Both the position numbers and the translations under genes were made by a program. From Gammaproteobacteria bacterium (GTDB lineage Bacteria; Pseudomonadota; Gammaproteobacteria; Pseudomonadales; Azotimanducaceae): a stretch of 5,969 bases of DNA. The stretch spans positions 1-5,969 of the forward strand of contig JAPUJX010000173.1 in NCBI GenBank assembly GCA_027295975.1, in the 5' to 3' direction. Shown here piece by piece: positions 1 to 5,890 of this stretch. The notes beneath the pieces were generated by a model. It saw nothing but the letters and a program-made list of their open reading frames with translations. It did no database searches and was not told where the DNA came from. Position 1 is the stretch's first letter. The number at the start of each line of letters is the position of its first letter.

Positions 1-1914
1 TATGGGGGGTTGGATCGGAATTGTCATGTCTCGTTCGACTGGCGCTGGCAGACTGGTGTCCGCGCCCAACTTGAATACGACCATTCGACCGATGCTGCCG
101 TAGCGACCGCTGGCACTCATCGGACCGAAACCATGACCGTAGCCCGTGAGAATCGCGACATATTGGATTCCGTCGATGGCGTAAGTGATCGGTGGGGCGA
201 CGATGGAGGTAAACATCTCCTGCTGCCACAAAACCTCTCCGGTATCACTGTTGTAGGCGGTGAAGTTGCCGGCACCATCACCTTCGAAAACGAGCCCTCC
301 CGCCGTGGCCACGACCCCGCCGTTCCAGGGAACGACGTGTTCCACCGACCAGGCTGTTTCACCCGTGAGCGGATTGAATGCATTCAGATATCCTTTGCTT
401 TCCGGCAGGTTCTCTTCGGCTTCCATCATCTGATTCAGCCGCCCGAACTCCACCGCGGTGTTCCATGCTCCGAGCCTGCGCTTGTATATACCGGTCTGTT
501 GATATTCCTCGGGCATCGCGTAGAGAAAGGGAAGATCGTGGCTGGTGAAATACACGAGTCCCTTGCCCGGGTCATATGACATCGCTTGCCAGTTGTGTGC
601 ACCTAATGGTCCTGGCAACACCCACTGGGCCTGCTCCGCAAATGCGGTATCCGGGTTCTCGACCGGTCTGCCGGTTGCCATGTCCACGTGGGTCGCCCAG
701 GTGGTGGTCGCATAAGCGTGGGCTCTCAATAACTCGCCGTTGCTGCGATCGATTACGTAGAAAAAACCGTTTTTAGGTGCCTGCATGAGCACCTTGCGCA
801 GGGTCCCGTCGACTTCCATATCCGCCAGCATAATGTCCTGCACGGCGGTGTAGTCCCAGTTGTCGCCGGGGGTGGTCTGGTAATACCACTTCATTTTTCC
901 CGGATCGGCATCGAGGGCGACGATGGAGGAAAGGAAAAGATTGTCGCCCCCGCCGGGGGAACGGATTACCCGTGTCCAGGGCGTGCCGTTGCCCACACCG
1001 AGATAGACACTGTCGAAGTCAGGGTCGTACACGATGGAGTTCCACACCGTGCCGCCGCCGCCGATCTCCCACCATTCGCCGCCTTTCCACGTCCCGGCGG
1101 CAAGTTCCATTTCTGGATGTTCGAATGGTTCGGCCGGATTGCCCGGCACGGTGAAAAACCGCCAGGCCTGCTCGCCGGTTTCCGAGTCGTAGGCGGTAAC
1201 ATAACCGCGCACGCCGTATTCGGCGCCACCGTTACCGATATATATTTTTCCCGAGGCGGCGCGTGGTGCTCCGGTGATGGTGTATTGCCGGGTTCGATCG
1301 ATCAGCGTGTCGACTTCCCAGATCGGGGTGCCGCTGGCGGCGCCCAACGCAATCAGCCGCCCATCCAGCGTGGCGATGTATACCTTCCCGTTGTACAGGG
1401 CCAACCCGCGGCTGATCACCCCACAGCAGGCATCACGCGCGGTTTCTCCCGGCACTTCAGGGTCGTAGTGCCAGAGTTCTTCCCCGGTAACCGCATTCAG
1501 CGCGTAGGTGTGGTTGAAGGGCGCGGTGAAATACATGACACCGTCGGCGACCAGGGGTGTCGCCTCTACCGGGTGGTAGGTGTCCAGTTCCTTGAACCAT
1601 GTGATACCGAGACCCGAAACCGACTCCCGGTTGATCTGGGTCAAAGGCGAAAATCTCTGTTCTTCGTAGTTGCGCCCATAGGTGAGCCAGGCACCGGGTT
1701 CGTTGACCTCTATCTGACTGATGCGGGCGTCGTCAACCATGGCTGGGATGGGTGCCGCTGAACTGGCGGTTAGCGAAGTTTCTGCAGCCGAACTCGGTTC
1801 GCTGGAGGTTTGTTCCGGGTCGGCGGGTTTGAACATCAGCCAGGCAACCGCGATGAGCGCCATGATGATCCCGATTATTATTGCGGCCGAAAGCCTTCGA
1901 TCGACGTGGCTCAT
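1..1914 (-). CDS. PQQ-dependent alcohol dehydrogenase, probably quinohaemoprotein type; 3' end cut by the window edge
   Basis: Reading the minus strand from the ATG at 1914 gives 638 codons with no stop before the edge. The product matches the eight-bladed propeller quinoprotein family (methanol/ethanol dehydrogenases), which oxidise alcohols in the periplasm with PQQ and a metal ion. Visible in order: a hydrophobic segment at about 10-28, a Ser/Ala/Pro-rich linker at about 32-58, the adjacent-cysteine pair in DACCGVISRG (C163-C164), GAEYGVRG with metal ligand E232, GVGNGTPW with N309, GDNWDYT with catalytic D354, PKNGFFYVIDR with K381, GAHNWQ at 439-443, and the late blade motif WNGGVVATAGGLVFEGD (530-546). 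T356 stands two residues after the catalytic Asp, where lanthanide enzymes have Asp, so a calcium enzyme is expected. The visible part ends in a Pro-rich stretch after FKLGADTSLP, where quinohaemoproteins pass into a C-terminal cytochrome c domain; no CxxCH is visible, so that domain is inferred. The family is clear; the exact substrate is unknown. Confidence 0.93.
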   Translation of the reverse strand, partial: MSHVDRRLSAAIIIGIIMALIAVAWLMFKPADPEQTSSEPSSAAETSLTASSAAPIPAMVDDARISQIEVNEPGAWLTYGRNYEEQRFSPLTQINRESVSGLGITWFKELDTYHPVEATPLVADGVMYFTAPFNHTYALNAVTGEELWHYDPEVPGETARDACCGVISRGLALYNGKVYIATLDGRLIALGAASGTPIWEVDTLIDRTRQYTITGAPRAASGKIYIGNGGAEYGVRGYVTAYDSETGEQAWRFFTVPGNPAEPFEHPEMELAAGTWKGGEWWEIGGGGTVWNSIVYDPDFDSVYLGVGNGTPWTRVIRSPGGGDNLFLSSIVALDADPGKMKWYYQTTPGDNWDYTAVQDIMLADMEVDGTLRKVLMQAPKNGFFYVIDRSNGELLRAHAYATTTWATHVDMATGRPVENPDTAFAEQAQWVLPGPLGAHNWQAMSYDPGKGLVYFTSHDLPFLYAMPEEYQQTGIYKRRLGAWNTAVEFGRLNQMMEAEENLPESKGYLNAFNPLTGETAWSVEHVVPWNGGVVATAGGLVFEGDGAGNFTAYNSDTGEVLWQQEMFTSIVAPPITYAIDGIQYVAILTGYGHGFGPMSASGRYGSIGRMVVFKLGADTSLPAPVERDMTIPIQPPI

Positions 1915-1918
1915 GTTT

Positions 1919-1924
1919 CCCCCT
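1919..1924 (-). promoter_or_regulatory. Ribosome binding site of the PQQ dehydrogenase
   Basis: On the minus strand AGGGGG lies four bases before the ATG at 1914. It supports this start, from which the hydrophobic N-terminal segment is complete. The spacing is slightly short but workable. Confidence 0.6.
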
Positions 1925-2070
1925 GATTATTGCCCGACTACTCATCATCCCGGCTGACGTTGGCTTGTGCAACATCAACCGGGCCTGACCCCTTTTATCT
2001 CATGCTGACGGACCCTGTCTGGTTGCGTTACCCGGCGTGAGCGGCGCAAGATTCGTATTTGACCTGTGAT

Positions 2071-2082
2071 CAGGCTAGCCTG
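2071..2082. repeat. 12-bp perfect palindrome, possible operator
   Basis: CAGGCTAGCCTG is its own reverse complement and lies 25 bases before the SDR start codon, just upstream of its ribosome binding site. GGCTA recurs at 2082-2086, giving two GGCTA copies nine bases apart. A regulator binding here could affect the SDR and perhaps the divergent dehydrogenase. A perfect 12-bp palindrome is expected about once in several kilobases by chance, so function is only suggested by its position. Confidence 0.3.
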
Positions 2083-2092
2083 GCTAACCAAT

Positions 2093-2098
2093 GGGGGA
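2093..2098 (+). promoter_or_regulatory. Ribosome binding site of the SDR
   Basis: GGGGGA stands eight bases before the ATG at 2107. It decides the start: an in-frame TTG at 2059 would add 16 residues (TCDQASLANQWGKTI and so on) ahead of the normal SDR N-terminus MSFENKVVVVTG, and that extension has no family counterpart. Confidence 0.65.
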
Positions 2099-2106
2099 AA
2101 ACTATC

Positions 2107-2982
2107 ATGAGCTTCGAAAACAAAGTTGTAGTGGTAACGGGAGCGGGTGGTGGATTGGGACGGTGCCACGCCCTGGAGTTCGCAAAACGCGGCGCGAGAG
2201 TTGTGGTGAACGATCTGGGTGGTTCCGTCGACGGAGCAGGTTCCGGCGATGCCGCCGAGGCGGTGGTTGAGGAGATAAAAGCGCTGGGTGGCACCGCGGT
2301 GGCGAACAAAGACTCGGTCGCTGAACCCGAAAGTGCCAAACGGATCATCGACACCGCCGTCGAAGCTTTCGGTACCATCGACGTTCTGGTGAACAACGCG
2401 GGAATCCTGCGGGATAAGTCGTTCAAGAACATGACCATGGATGATTGGGACATCGTCTTACAGGTGCACCTGGACGGTACCGCATACGTGACTCATGCAG
2501 CCTGGCCGATCATGTACGAGAAAAACTACGGGCGGATCGTGTTTACCAGTTCCGGGTCCGGAATTTTCGGCAACTTCGGCCAGTCGAACTATGGTGCCGC
2601 CAAGATGGGCATGCTCGGTCTCATGAACGTACTGGCGCTGGAAGGCGCTTCCCACAATATCCACGTCAACTGTCTCGGTCCGGGGGCGGCGACCCGGATG
2701 ACCAACACGGTGCCGGGTCGGGATGACGACATCGACGAACCGCCACCGGAACGTGCGCCGGTATTGGTGAGCCCGGCGGTACTCTACATGTGTGGTGACG
2801 AGGCGCCAAATGGCGCCGTGATTCACGCGGCGGGCGGTCGATTCTTCCGCTCGCAGTTATATGTGAACGAAGCGGTTGATCTTGGCACCGAGGCTACCTA
2901 CGAAGACCTGGAAGGGGAAGCTGAGCGGCTTATGGACATGAGCACGGCAAAACCGTACGAACGCAGACGCCCGCGCCGTTAG
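2107..2982 (+). CDS. Short-chain dehydrogenase/reductase, MFE-2-like (3R)-hydroxyacyl-CoA dehydrogenase type
   Basis: The 291-residue product is a classical-fold SDR expected to oxidise or reduce a hydroxyl/keto pair in the cytoplasm. The nucleotide-binding glycine motif is TGAGGGLG (11-18). D36 in NDLGG at the end of the second strand favours NAD(H) over NADP(H). NNAG is at 96-99, and the catalytic residues are S149, Y162 and K166 (YGAAK). The stretches NAGILRDKSF, DDWDIVLQVHL, YGRIVFTSSGSGIFGNFGQSNY and NIHVNCLGPGAATRMT closely follow the dehydrogenase domain of peroxisomal multifunctional enzyme 2 (HSD17B4) and its stand-alone bacterial relatives, which act on (3R)-hydroxyacyl-CoA. No hydratase or SCP2 domain is present. 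The C-terminal extension ends in a basic tail, YERRRPRR. It is divergent from the PQQ dehydrogenase and convergent with the SnoaL-like gene, sharing four bases with it. The family call is firm; the substrate is inferred and could be another fatty or steroid alcohol. Confidence 0.92.
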   Translation: MSFENKVVVVTGAGGGLGRCHALEFAKRGARVVVNDLGGSVDGAGSGDAAEAVVEEIKALGGTAVANKDSVAEPESAKRIIDTAVEAFGTIDVLVNNAGILRDKSFKNMTMDDWDIVLQVHLDGTAYVTHAAWPIMYEKNYGRIVFTSSGSGIFGNFGQSNYGAAKMGMLGLMNVLALEGASHNIHVNCLGPGAATRMTNTVPGRDDDIDEPPPERAPVLVSPAVLYMCGDEAPNGAVIHAAGGRFFRSQLYVNEAVDLGTEATYEDLEGEAERLMDMSTAKPYERRRPRR

Positions 2983-2991
2983 GGCGTCTGC
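2963..2991. terminator. Hairpin over convergent stop codons, likely bidirectional terminator
   Basis: GCAGACGCCC (2963-2972) and GGGCGTCTGC (2982-2991) form a perfect 10-bp stem, eight of ten pairs G-C, around a 9-base loop. The SDR stop TAG (2980-2982) and the minus-strand SnoaL stop TAA (2979-2981) lie in the loop and at its edge, so the structure serves both transcripts equally. Neither side has a canonical T tract: the plus side has none, and the minus side has only TTTT about ten bases beyond the stem. It may therefore act as a weak or factor-assisted terminator, or as a 3'-end stabiliser. Confidence 0.5.
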
Positions 2992-3476
2992 TCAGCCTCG
3001 TAACGTTTGATCTCGTCGGTGATGCGGGCGGCGAGTTCATTCGGGATTGGGAAGGTCAGGTGATACTGAGATATTTTCCAACCGCTCTCGCTTCTGATCA
3101 GGACGCCGGTGCCGCGACTGGTGCCGTAGTTGCGGCTGATCAGGATTTCATCAAACCAGGCGCCGTCGCCCCCGGGGGTCAGGTTGATATTTCTCTTTTT
3201 CAGGGTGTAAACCCATCCGTTGGTTTTGCCGGCATAATCCCTGAATACCGGTTTAGTCCAACGCTCGGATGCATCCGTTCCGATGAATACCGCGTCATCA
3301 CTCATGAGATCGAAATAGGTGGCCCAATCGGCCGAGGCGGCCGCGTTGTGAAACTCGTCCAGAACTTCGCCGATCGATTCGATCTTTCTCGGTTCATCGG
3401 CTGACGGCGTGTCGGCGAATACCGATCCACCCGTGACCGACAGCCAGGTGAAAATGGTCAGGTTGAGCGCTTTCAT
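2979..3476 (-). CDS. Secreted SnoaL/NTF2-like fold protein (SnoaL_3 type)
   Basis: From the ATG at 3476 the product is 165 residues. An upstream in-frame ATG at 3545 is rejected because GGAGGA sits directly before 3476 and the signal peptide begins there. Residues 1-21 (MKALNLTIFTWLSVTGGSVFA) have a basic start, a hydrophobic core and a likely cleavage after VFA, so the protein is probably periplasmic. The mature part has the alpha+beta cone pattern of the NTF2-like superfamily: a helix with FHNAAASADWATYFDLMSDDAVFIGTDASERW (42-73), then KKRNINLTPGGDGAWFDEIL (93-112), a GTGVLIRSESGWKISQYHLTFPIPN block (122-146) and a charged C-terminal helix. Family members are small and bind or turn over diverse ligands; many have no known role, and none is assigned here. 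It shares four bases with the SDR at its 3' end. Confidence 0.85.
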   Translation of the reverse strand: MKALNLTIFTWLSVTGGSVFADTPSADEPRKIESIGEVLDEFHNAAASADWATYFDLMSDDAVFIGTDASERWTKPVFRDYAGKTNGWVYTLKKRNINLTPGGDGAWFDEILISRNYGTSRGTGVLIRSESGWKISQYHLTFPIPNELAARITDEIKRYEAEQTP

Positions 3477-3479
3477 GAC

Positions 3480-3485
3480 TCCTCC
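3480..3485 (-). promoter_or_regulatory. Ribosome binding site deciding the SnoaL-like start
   Basis: GGAGGA on the minus strand, three bases before the ATG at 3476 (four if GGAGG is taken as the core), is the strongest Shine-Dalgarno match in the window. It favours this start over the ATG 69 bases upstream. Confidence 0.75.
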
Positions 3486-3526
3486 GAATTGGGTGATGGA
3501 CCAGTTGAAAACACAACGATACTCTT

Positions 3527-3544
3527 TGCAACCTGCTCGTTGCA
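3527..3544. repeat. Inverted repeat TGCAAC-N6-GTTGCA, possible operator
   Basis: Two perfect 6-base arms (3527-3532 and 3539-3544) are separated by six bases, giving a symmetric 18-bp site near the middle of the divergent spacer. The left arm overlaps the candidate minus-strand -35 box TTGCAA, so a dimeric regulator here could control the SnoaL-like gene. The arms are short and chance occurrence is plausible. Confidence 0.3.
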
Positions 3545-3585
3545 TCGGCAGAACTCTAATGAGAATTACCTGATCGGACTTTTTA

Positions 3586-4374
3586 ATGCGTGTTCGCGTC
3601 TGCAGTGACCTGGAAATTCATTTCGAAGTTGAAACACCGCTCATATTGATGCTGCAGCCACTGAGCGGTGGCTTGCAACAGGTGTTGGAGGAGACCTTCA
3701 GCTATTCTCATCGGGTAAAGGTGGACGAGTATTCGGACGTATTTGGCAACTCGTGTCAGCGGTTTGTCGCACCGGCGGCGGAATTTGCCGTTCACGCTTC
3801 TTCGGAGGTTGAAACGGCAGAATATATGGATGAGTCTCCCGGTGCCCCGTTTGTCAACATTCAAGACCTGCCGATCGACGTTCTACGCTACCTTATACCG
3901 ACGCGGTACTGTGAATCGGACCGGTTGGGTGATGTCACCAGAAATATCGTCGCCGACACCCTCCTGGGTTATAACCAGGTTTACGAAGTCGCTGCCTGGA
4001 TTCGAAACAACGTTGAATATGTGCCGGGTTCCAGCGAAATTCCTCTCTCCGCGGATGAAGTCAGGAAACAGGGCCATGGTGTTTGTCGTGACCTGGCGCA
4101 TCTCGGGATTGCCTTGTGCCGAAGTATCAGTATCCCGGCGCGAATCGTGGTGGGTTATCTTGTGGGGCTGGAACCCATGGACCTGCATGCCTGGTTTGAA
4201 GCCTACGTTGGAAATCGCTGGTATGCGTTTGATCCCACCCAGAAAGACCTGAGCGGGGCGCGTGTTGCGATCGCCTATGGTGGAGATGCCGCTGACGTAT
4301 CAATGTTTCATCTATTCGGCCCGCTGCCGCTGAGCAGCAGACTGCGGGTGCGGGCCGATATCGTTACCGATTGA
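3586..4374 (+). CDS. Transglutaminase-like cysteine protease/transferase family protein
   Basis: The 262-residue product belongs to the bacterial transglutaminase-like superfamily (COG1305 kind), whose papain-like fold cleaves or forms amide bonds. The N-terminal part (about 1-85) is a beta-rich domain opening with RVCSDLEIHFEVETPLILML, the usual beginning of these proteins. The core domain spans about 125-220. It carries the full triad: C167 in GHGVCRDLAHLGIALCR, H201 in DLHAWFEAYV and D216 in YAFDPTQ. IPARIVVGYL (183-192) is also typical. The C-terminal block AYGGDAADVSMFHLFGPLP (230-248) closes the family pattern. There is no signal peptide or membrane segment, so it is probably cytoplasmic. 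An in-frame stop lies 15 bases before the ATG, so no earlier start is available; the ribosome site is weak (GGA at 3576-3578). The substrate is unknown. Its last 11 bases overlap the convergent PH-domain gene. Confidence 0.9.
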   Translation: MRVRVCSDLEIHFEVETPLILMLQPLSGGLQQVLEETFSYSHRVKVDEYSDVFGNSCQRFVAPAAEFAVHASSEVETAEYMDESPGAPFVNIQDLPIDVLRYLIPTRYCESDRLGDVTRNIVADTLLGYNQVYEVAAWIRNNVEYVPGSSEIPLSADEVRKQGHGVCRDLAHLGIALCRSISIPARIVVGYLVGLEPMDLHAWFEAYVGNRWYAFDPTQKDLSGARVAIAYGGDAADVSMFHLFGPLPLSSRLRVRADIVTD

Positions 4375-5890
4375 CGGCACTTTGCGATTCTCCAGAGGAG
4401 GTCATGACATTTCCCCTTGGGGTGAGTTGTCTCTGCATTTTCTCGGCCTGTGCACGGGGGAGGTTCGGTATTTCTATGCGTTGATTGTTGGCCAGACCAT
4501 TCACGTCGATCACCACGTCCATGACGCCATGGCGTCGTTGAAAGAGACTCTGGACCAGGATGACCGCCTGAATCCGGGAGATTGCGACTATCCAGCGCCG
4601 CGGGCTGACGGCGCCCTGGCGCACATGCAGATATTCATCGGTGAGGGCGAAACCGGTCTGGGAAAAGCTCGGGGTGGCGGTACGCCAGGTTACCAGCGCC
4701 AACACCACGAAGATTGTTGTTATCGCGATGATTGTCCCGGGGTTCAAAGTGACCAGGCCGGCGGTGATGAGGGTAAAAACGAGGAGCCTCAAAAGCCCGC
4801 GGGTGATGTACTGGGTTCGATGGTAGGGGTGAATCGGCTGCCATTGTAGGTTGTCACCTGTTTGCGGCCACAACACATTCAAGTAGCCGCGCGCGCTGTC
4901 TGTGGAGGTAATCGGGATGAAGATGCGTGATCGGGCACGATCGCGCCTGCCGGACCCTGCAGCCACCAGGGCAATCTGAACGAACCCGAGAAGGTTGCGC
5001 AGGAGGCTCGCGCGAACCTCGACGGCCTGGATGCGTCCGCGTTTGATGCTCGTGCGGCTTCGTGAGAGCGCGCCATTTTGCAGGTGAAGTTCGTCACCCT
5101 GCTCGATGATGCGAAAACCGTACCAGCGCACAATGGCGAGAACGATGCTGAAACCCCAGATCGCCAGCAGGGTTACGACGATGCTGATTGCGATGAGGGT
5201 CGGGGACGCCGAGATCGCAACGAGCAGTTCGTTGAAGAAAGTGATTACCTCACCCAGGAGCGCTTGACTCGCTCCCGGATCGGCATTCTCCTCCCCACGC
5301 GCCCGTCGAACATAACGCCACGCCAACAGGACAAACGCCACTACTCCCCCGACCTGAAGGGTTGTCGCACCGGCAAACACCCGGTCGCGCAAAGTTGCCG
5401 TGTAGATGATGCGTTCGTCTTCGCGCGCCGGGCCGACGTTGCCAATGTGCTGACGGATCTGTTCAGCCGCAGTTAGAGAAAGCGCTGAAAACGAAATCTC
5501 GCCGGCGCCGCCGTCTTCGGTTTCGACGTCCAGGCGTACGACGCCGATGAGGCGTGCAAGGGCGTTCTGGTGGGTATTGACGTGGCTGATACGGGTAAGG
5601 GTGATGTTGCGATGGCGGCGCGTGAAAACACCTTCGCGTATTTCGATGCCAGCAACCGTCAGCCGGTACCGAAAGCTCAGGTAACCGGAAATAAAACCGA
5701 AAGTGGAGATGACGGCGGAAACTACGATGAACGTACCCATGCCACCTTCCCGCCGTGACACGGCGACTCCGCCGATGATCAATGGCACGAGCAGTCGACG
5801 CAGGATTCTTCCGGCATTAAACAGGAGCACGGCGGGGTGAAGGTGACACCACGCAGGATTGGACTTGTCTACTTCACTCGGCAAGCTCAT
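4364..5890 (-). CDS. Multi-pass membrane protein with three bacterial PH (bPH_2/DUF304) domains, YdbT-like
   Basis: The 508-residue protein has the length and build of the YdbT family, in which membrane helices alternate with bacterial PH-like domains. Hydrophobic segments are seen at about 30-46, 52-72, 174-193, 222-254 (long, perhaps two helices), 365-382 and 385-402. PH-like repeats follow them: the first at about 75-152 (YRLTVAGIEIREGVFTRRHRNITLTRISHVNT, LIGVVRLDVET), the second at about 256-340 (WYGFRIIEQGDELHLQNGALSRSRTSIKRGRIQAVEV, LLGFVQIAL) and the third at about 413-490 (GFALTDEYLHVRQGAVSPRRWIVAISRIQAVIL, GVMDVVIDV). Each repeat has the 'G-tooth, R-I-Q/S-V' pattern of DUF304. The start at 5890 lies inside the end of the upstream gene, with AAAGG close before it, which suggests translational coupling. 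The role is poorly known; Bacillus YdbS/YdbT have been linked to membrane stress or bacteriocin resistance. It ends convergently, overlapping the transglutaminase gene by 11 bp. Confidence 0.88.
   Translation of the reverse strand: MSLPSEVDKSNPAWCHLHPAVLLFNAGRILRRLLVPLIIGGVAVSRREGGMGTFIVVSAVISTFGFISGYLSFRYRLTVAGIEIREGVFTRRHRNITLTRISHVNTHQNALARLIGVVRLDVETEDGGAGEISFSALSLTAAEQIRQHIGNVGPAREDERIIYTATLRDRVFAGATTLQVGGVVAFVLLAWRYVRRARGEENADPGASQALLGEVITFFNELLVAISASPTLIAISIVVTLLAIWGFSIVLAIVRWYGFRIIEQGDELHLQNGALSRSRTSIKRGRIQAVEVRASLLRNLLGFVQIALVAAGSGRRDRARSRIFIPITSTDSARGYLNVLWPQTGDNLQWQPIHPYHRTQYITRGLLRLLVFTLITAGLVTLNPGTIIAITTIFVVLALVTWRTATPSFSQTGFALTDEYLHVRQGAVSPRRWIVAISRIQAVILVQSLFQRRHGVMDVVIDVNGLANNQRIEIPNLPRAQAEKMQRQLTPRGNVMTSSGESQSAVNR

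Larger units (their letters stand above)
1915..2106. promoter_or_regulatory. Divergent intergenic region between the PQQ dehydrogenase and the SDR
   Basis: This 192-bp spacer must carry the promoters of both divergent genes unless they are transcribed from further away. I see no convincing sigma-70 pair in either direction. The best minus-strand candidate, TTGCAC then 17 bases then GATGAT, matches poorly, and TTGACC at 2059 on the plus strand has no good -10 at 16-18 bases. I tested one possible sigma-54 GG/GC pair and its spacing was wrong. The only clear symmetric element is the 12-bp palindrome at 2071-2082. No small gene is supported here. Confidence 0.55.
3477..3585. promoter_or_regulatory. 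Divergent spacer between the SnoaL-like and transglutaminase genes
   Basis: This 109-bp spacer separates two divergent starts and should hold both promoters. On the minus strand, TTGCAA (3526-3531), 17 bases, then TCAACT is a possible but weak sigma-70 pair. TCTAAT at 3555-3560 resembles a plus-strand -10 but has no matching -35. The sequence around 3557-3567, taatgagaatta, is AT-rich and faintly Fur-box-like; by eye about 10 of 19 positions match, too few to call. An inverted repeat lies at 3527-3544. Confidence 0.45.

Noticed and set aside
10..579. Plus-strand 189-codon open frame
   Set aside because: It lies opposite the PQQ dehydrogenase, whose minus-strand frame carries clear family motifs across the same bases. 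The plus-strand product has no recognisable motif.
1117..1761. Plus-strand 214-codon open frame
   Set aside because: It is a shadow of the PQQ dehydrogenase, opposite blades carrying E232, the CC pair and other conserved motifs; its Gly/Arg/Val-rich product resembles no family I know.
1983..2003. cctgaccccttttat stretch that recalls motifs seen beside REP-like elements
   Set aside because: There is one copy only, with no partner repeat, hairpin or transposase in the window.
3477..3545. Upstream ATG at 3545 adding 23 residues to the SnoaL-like protein
   Set aside because: It would bury the signal peptide behind a Cys- and Arg-containing extension, and the strong GGAGGA site serves the ATG at 3476.
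3553..3571. Possible Fur box around taatgagaatta
   Set aside because: About half of the 19 consensus positions match by eye, only one side of the symmetry is present, and neither neighbouring gene is an iron gene.
4382..4849. Plus-strand 155-codon open frame
   Set aside because: It lies opposite the third PH domain and its membrane helices in the minus-strand gene; the composition is that of a reverse-strand shadow.
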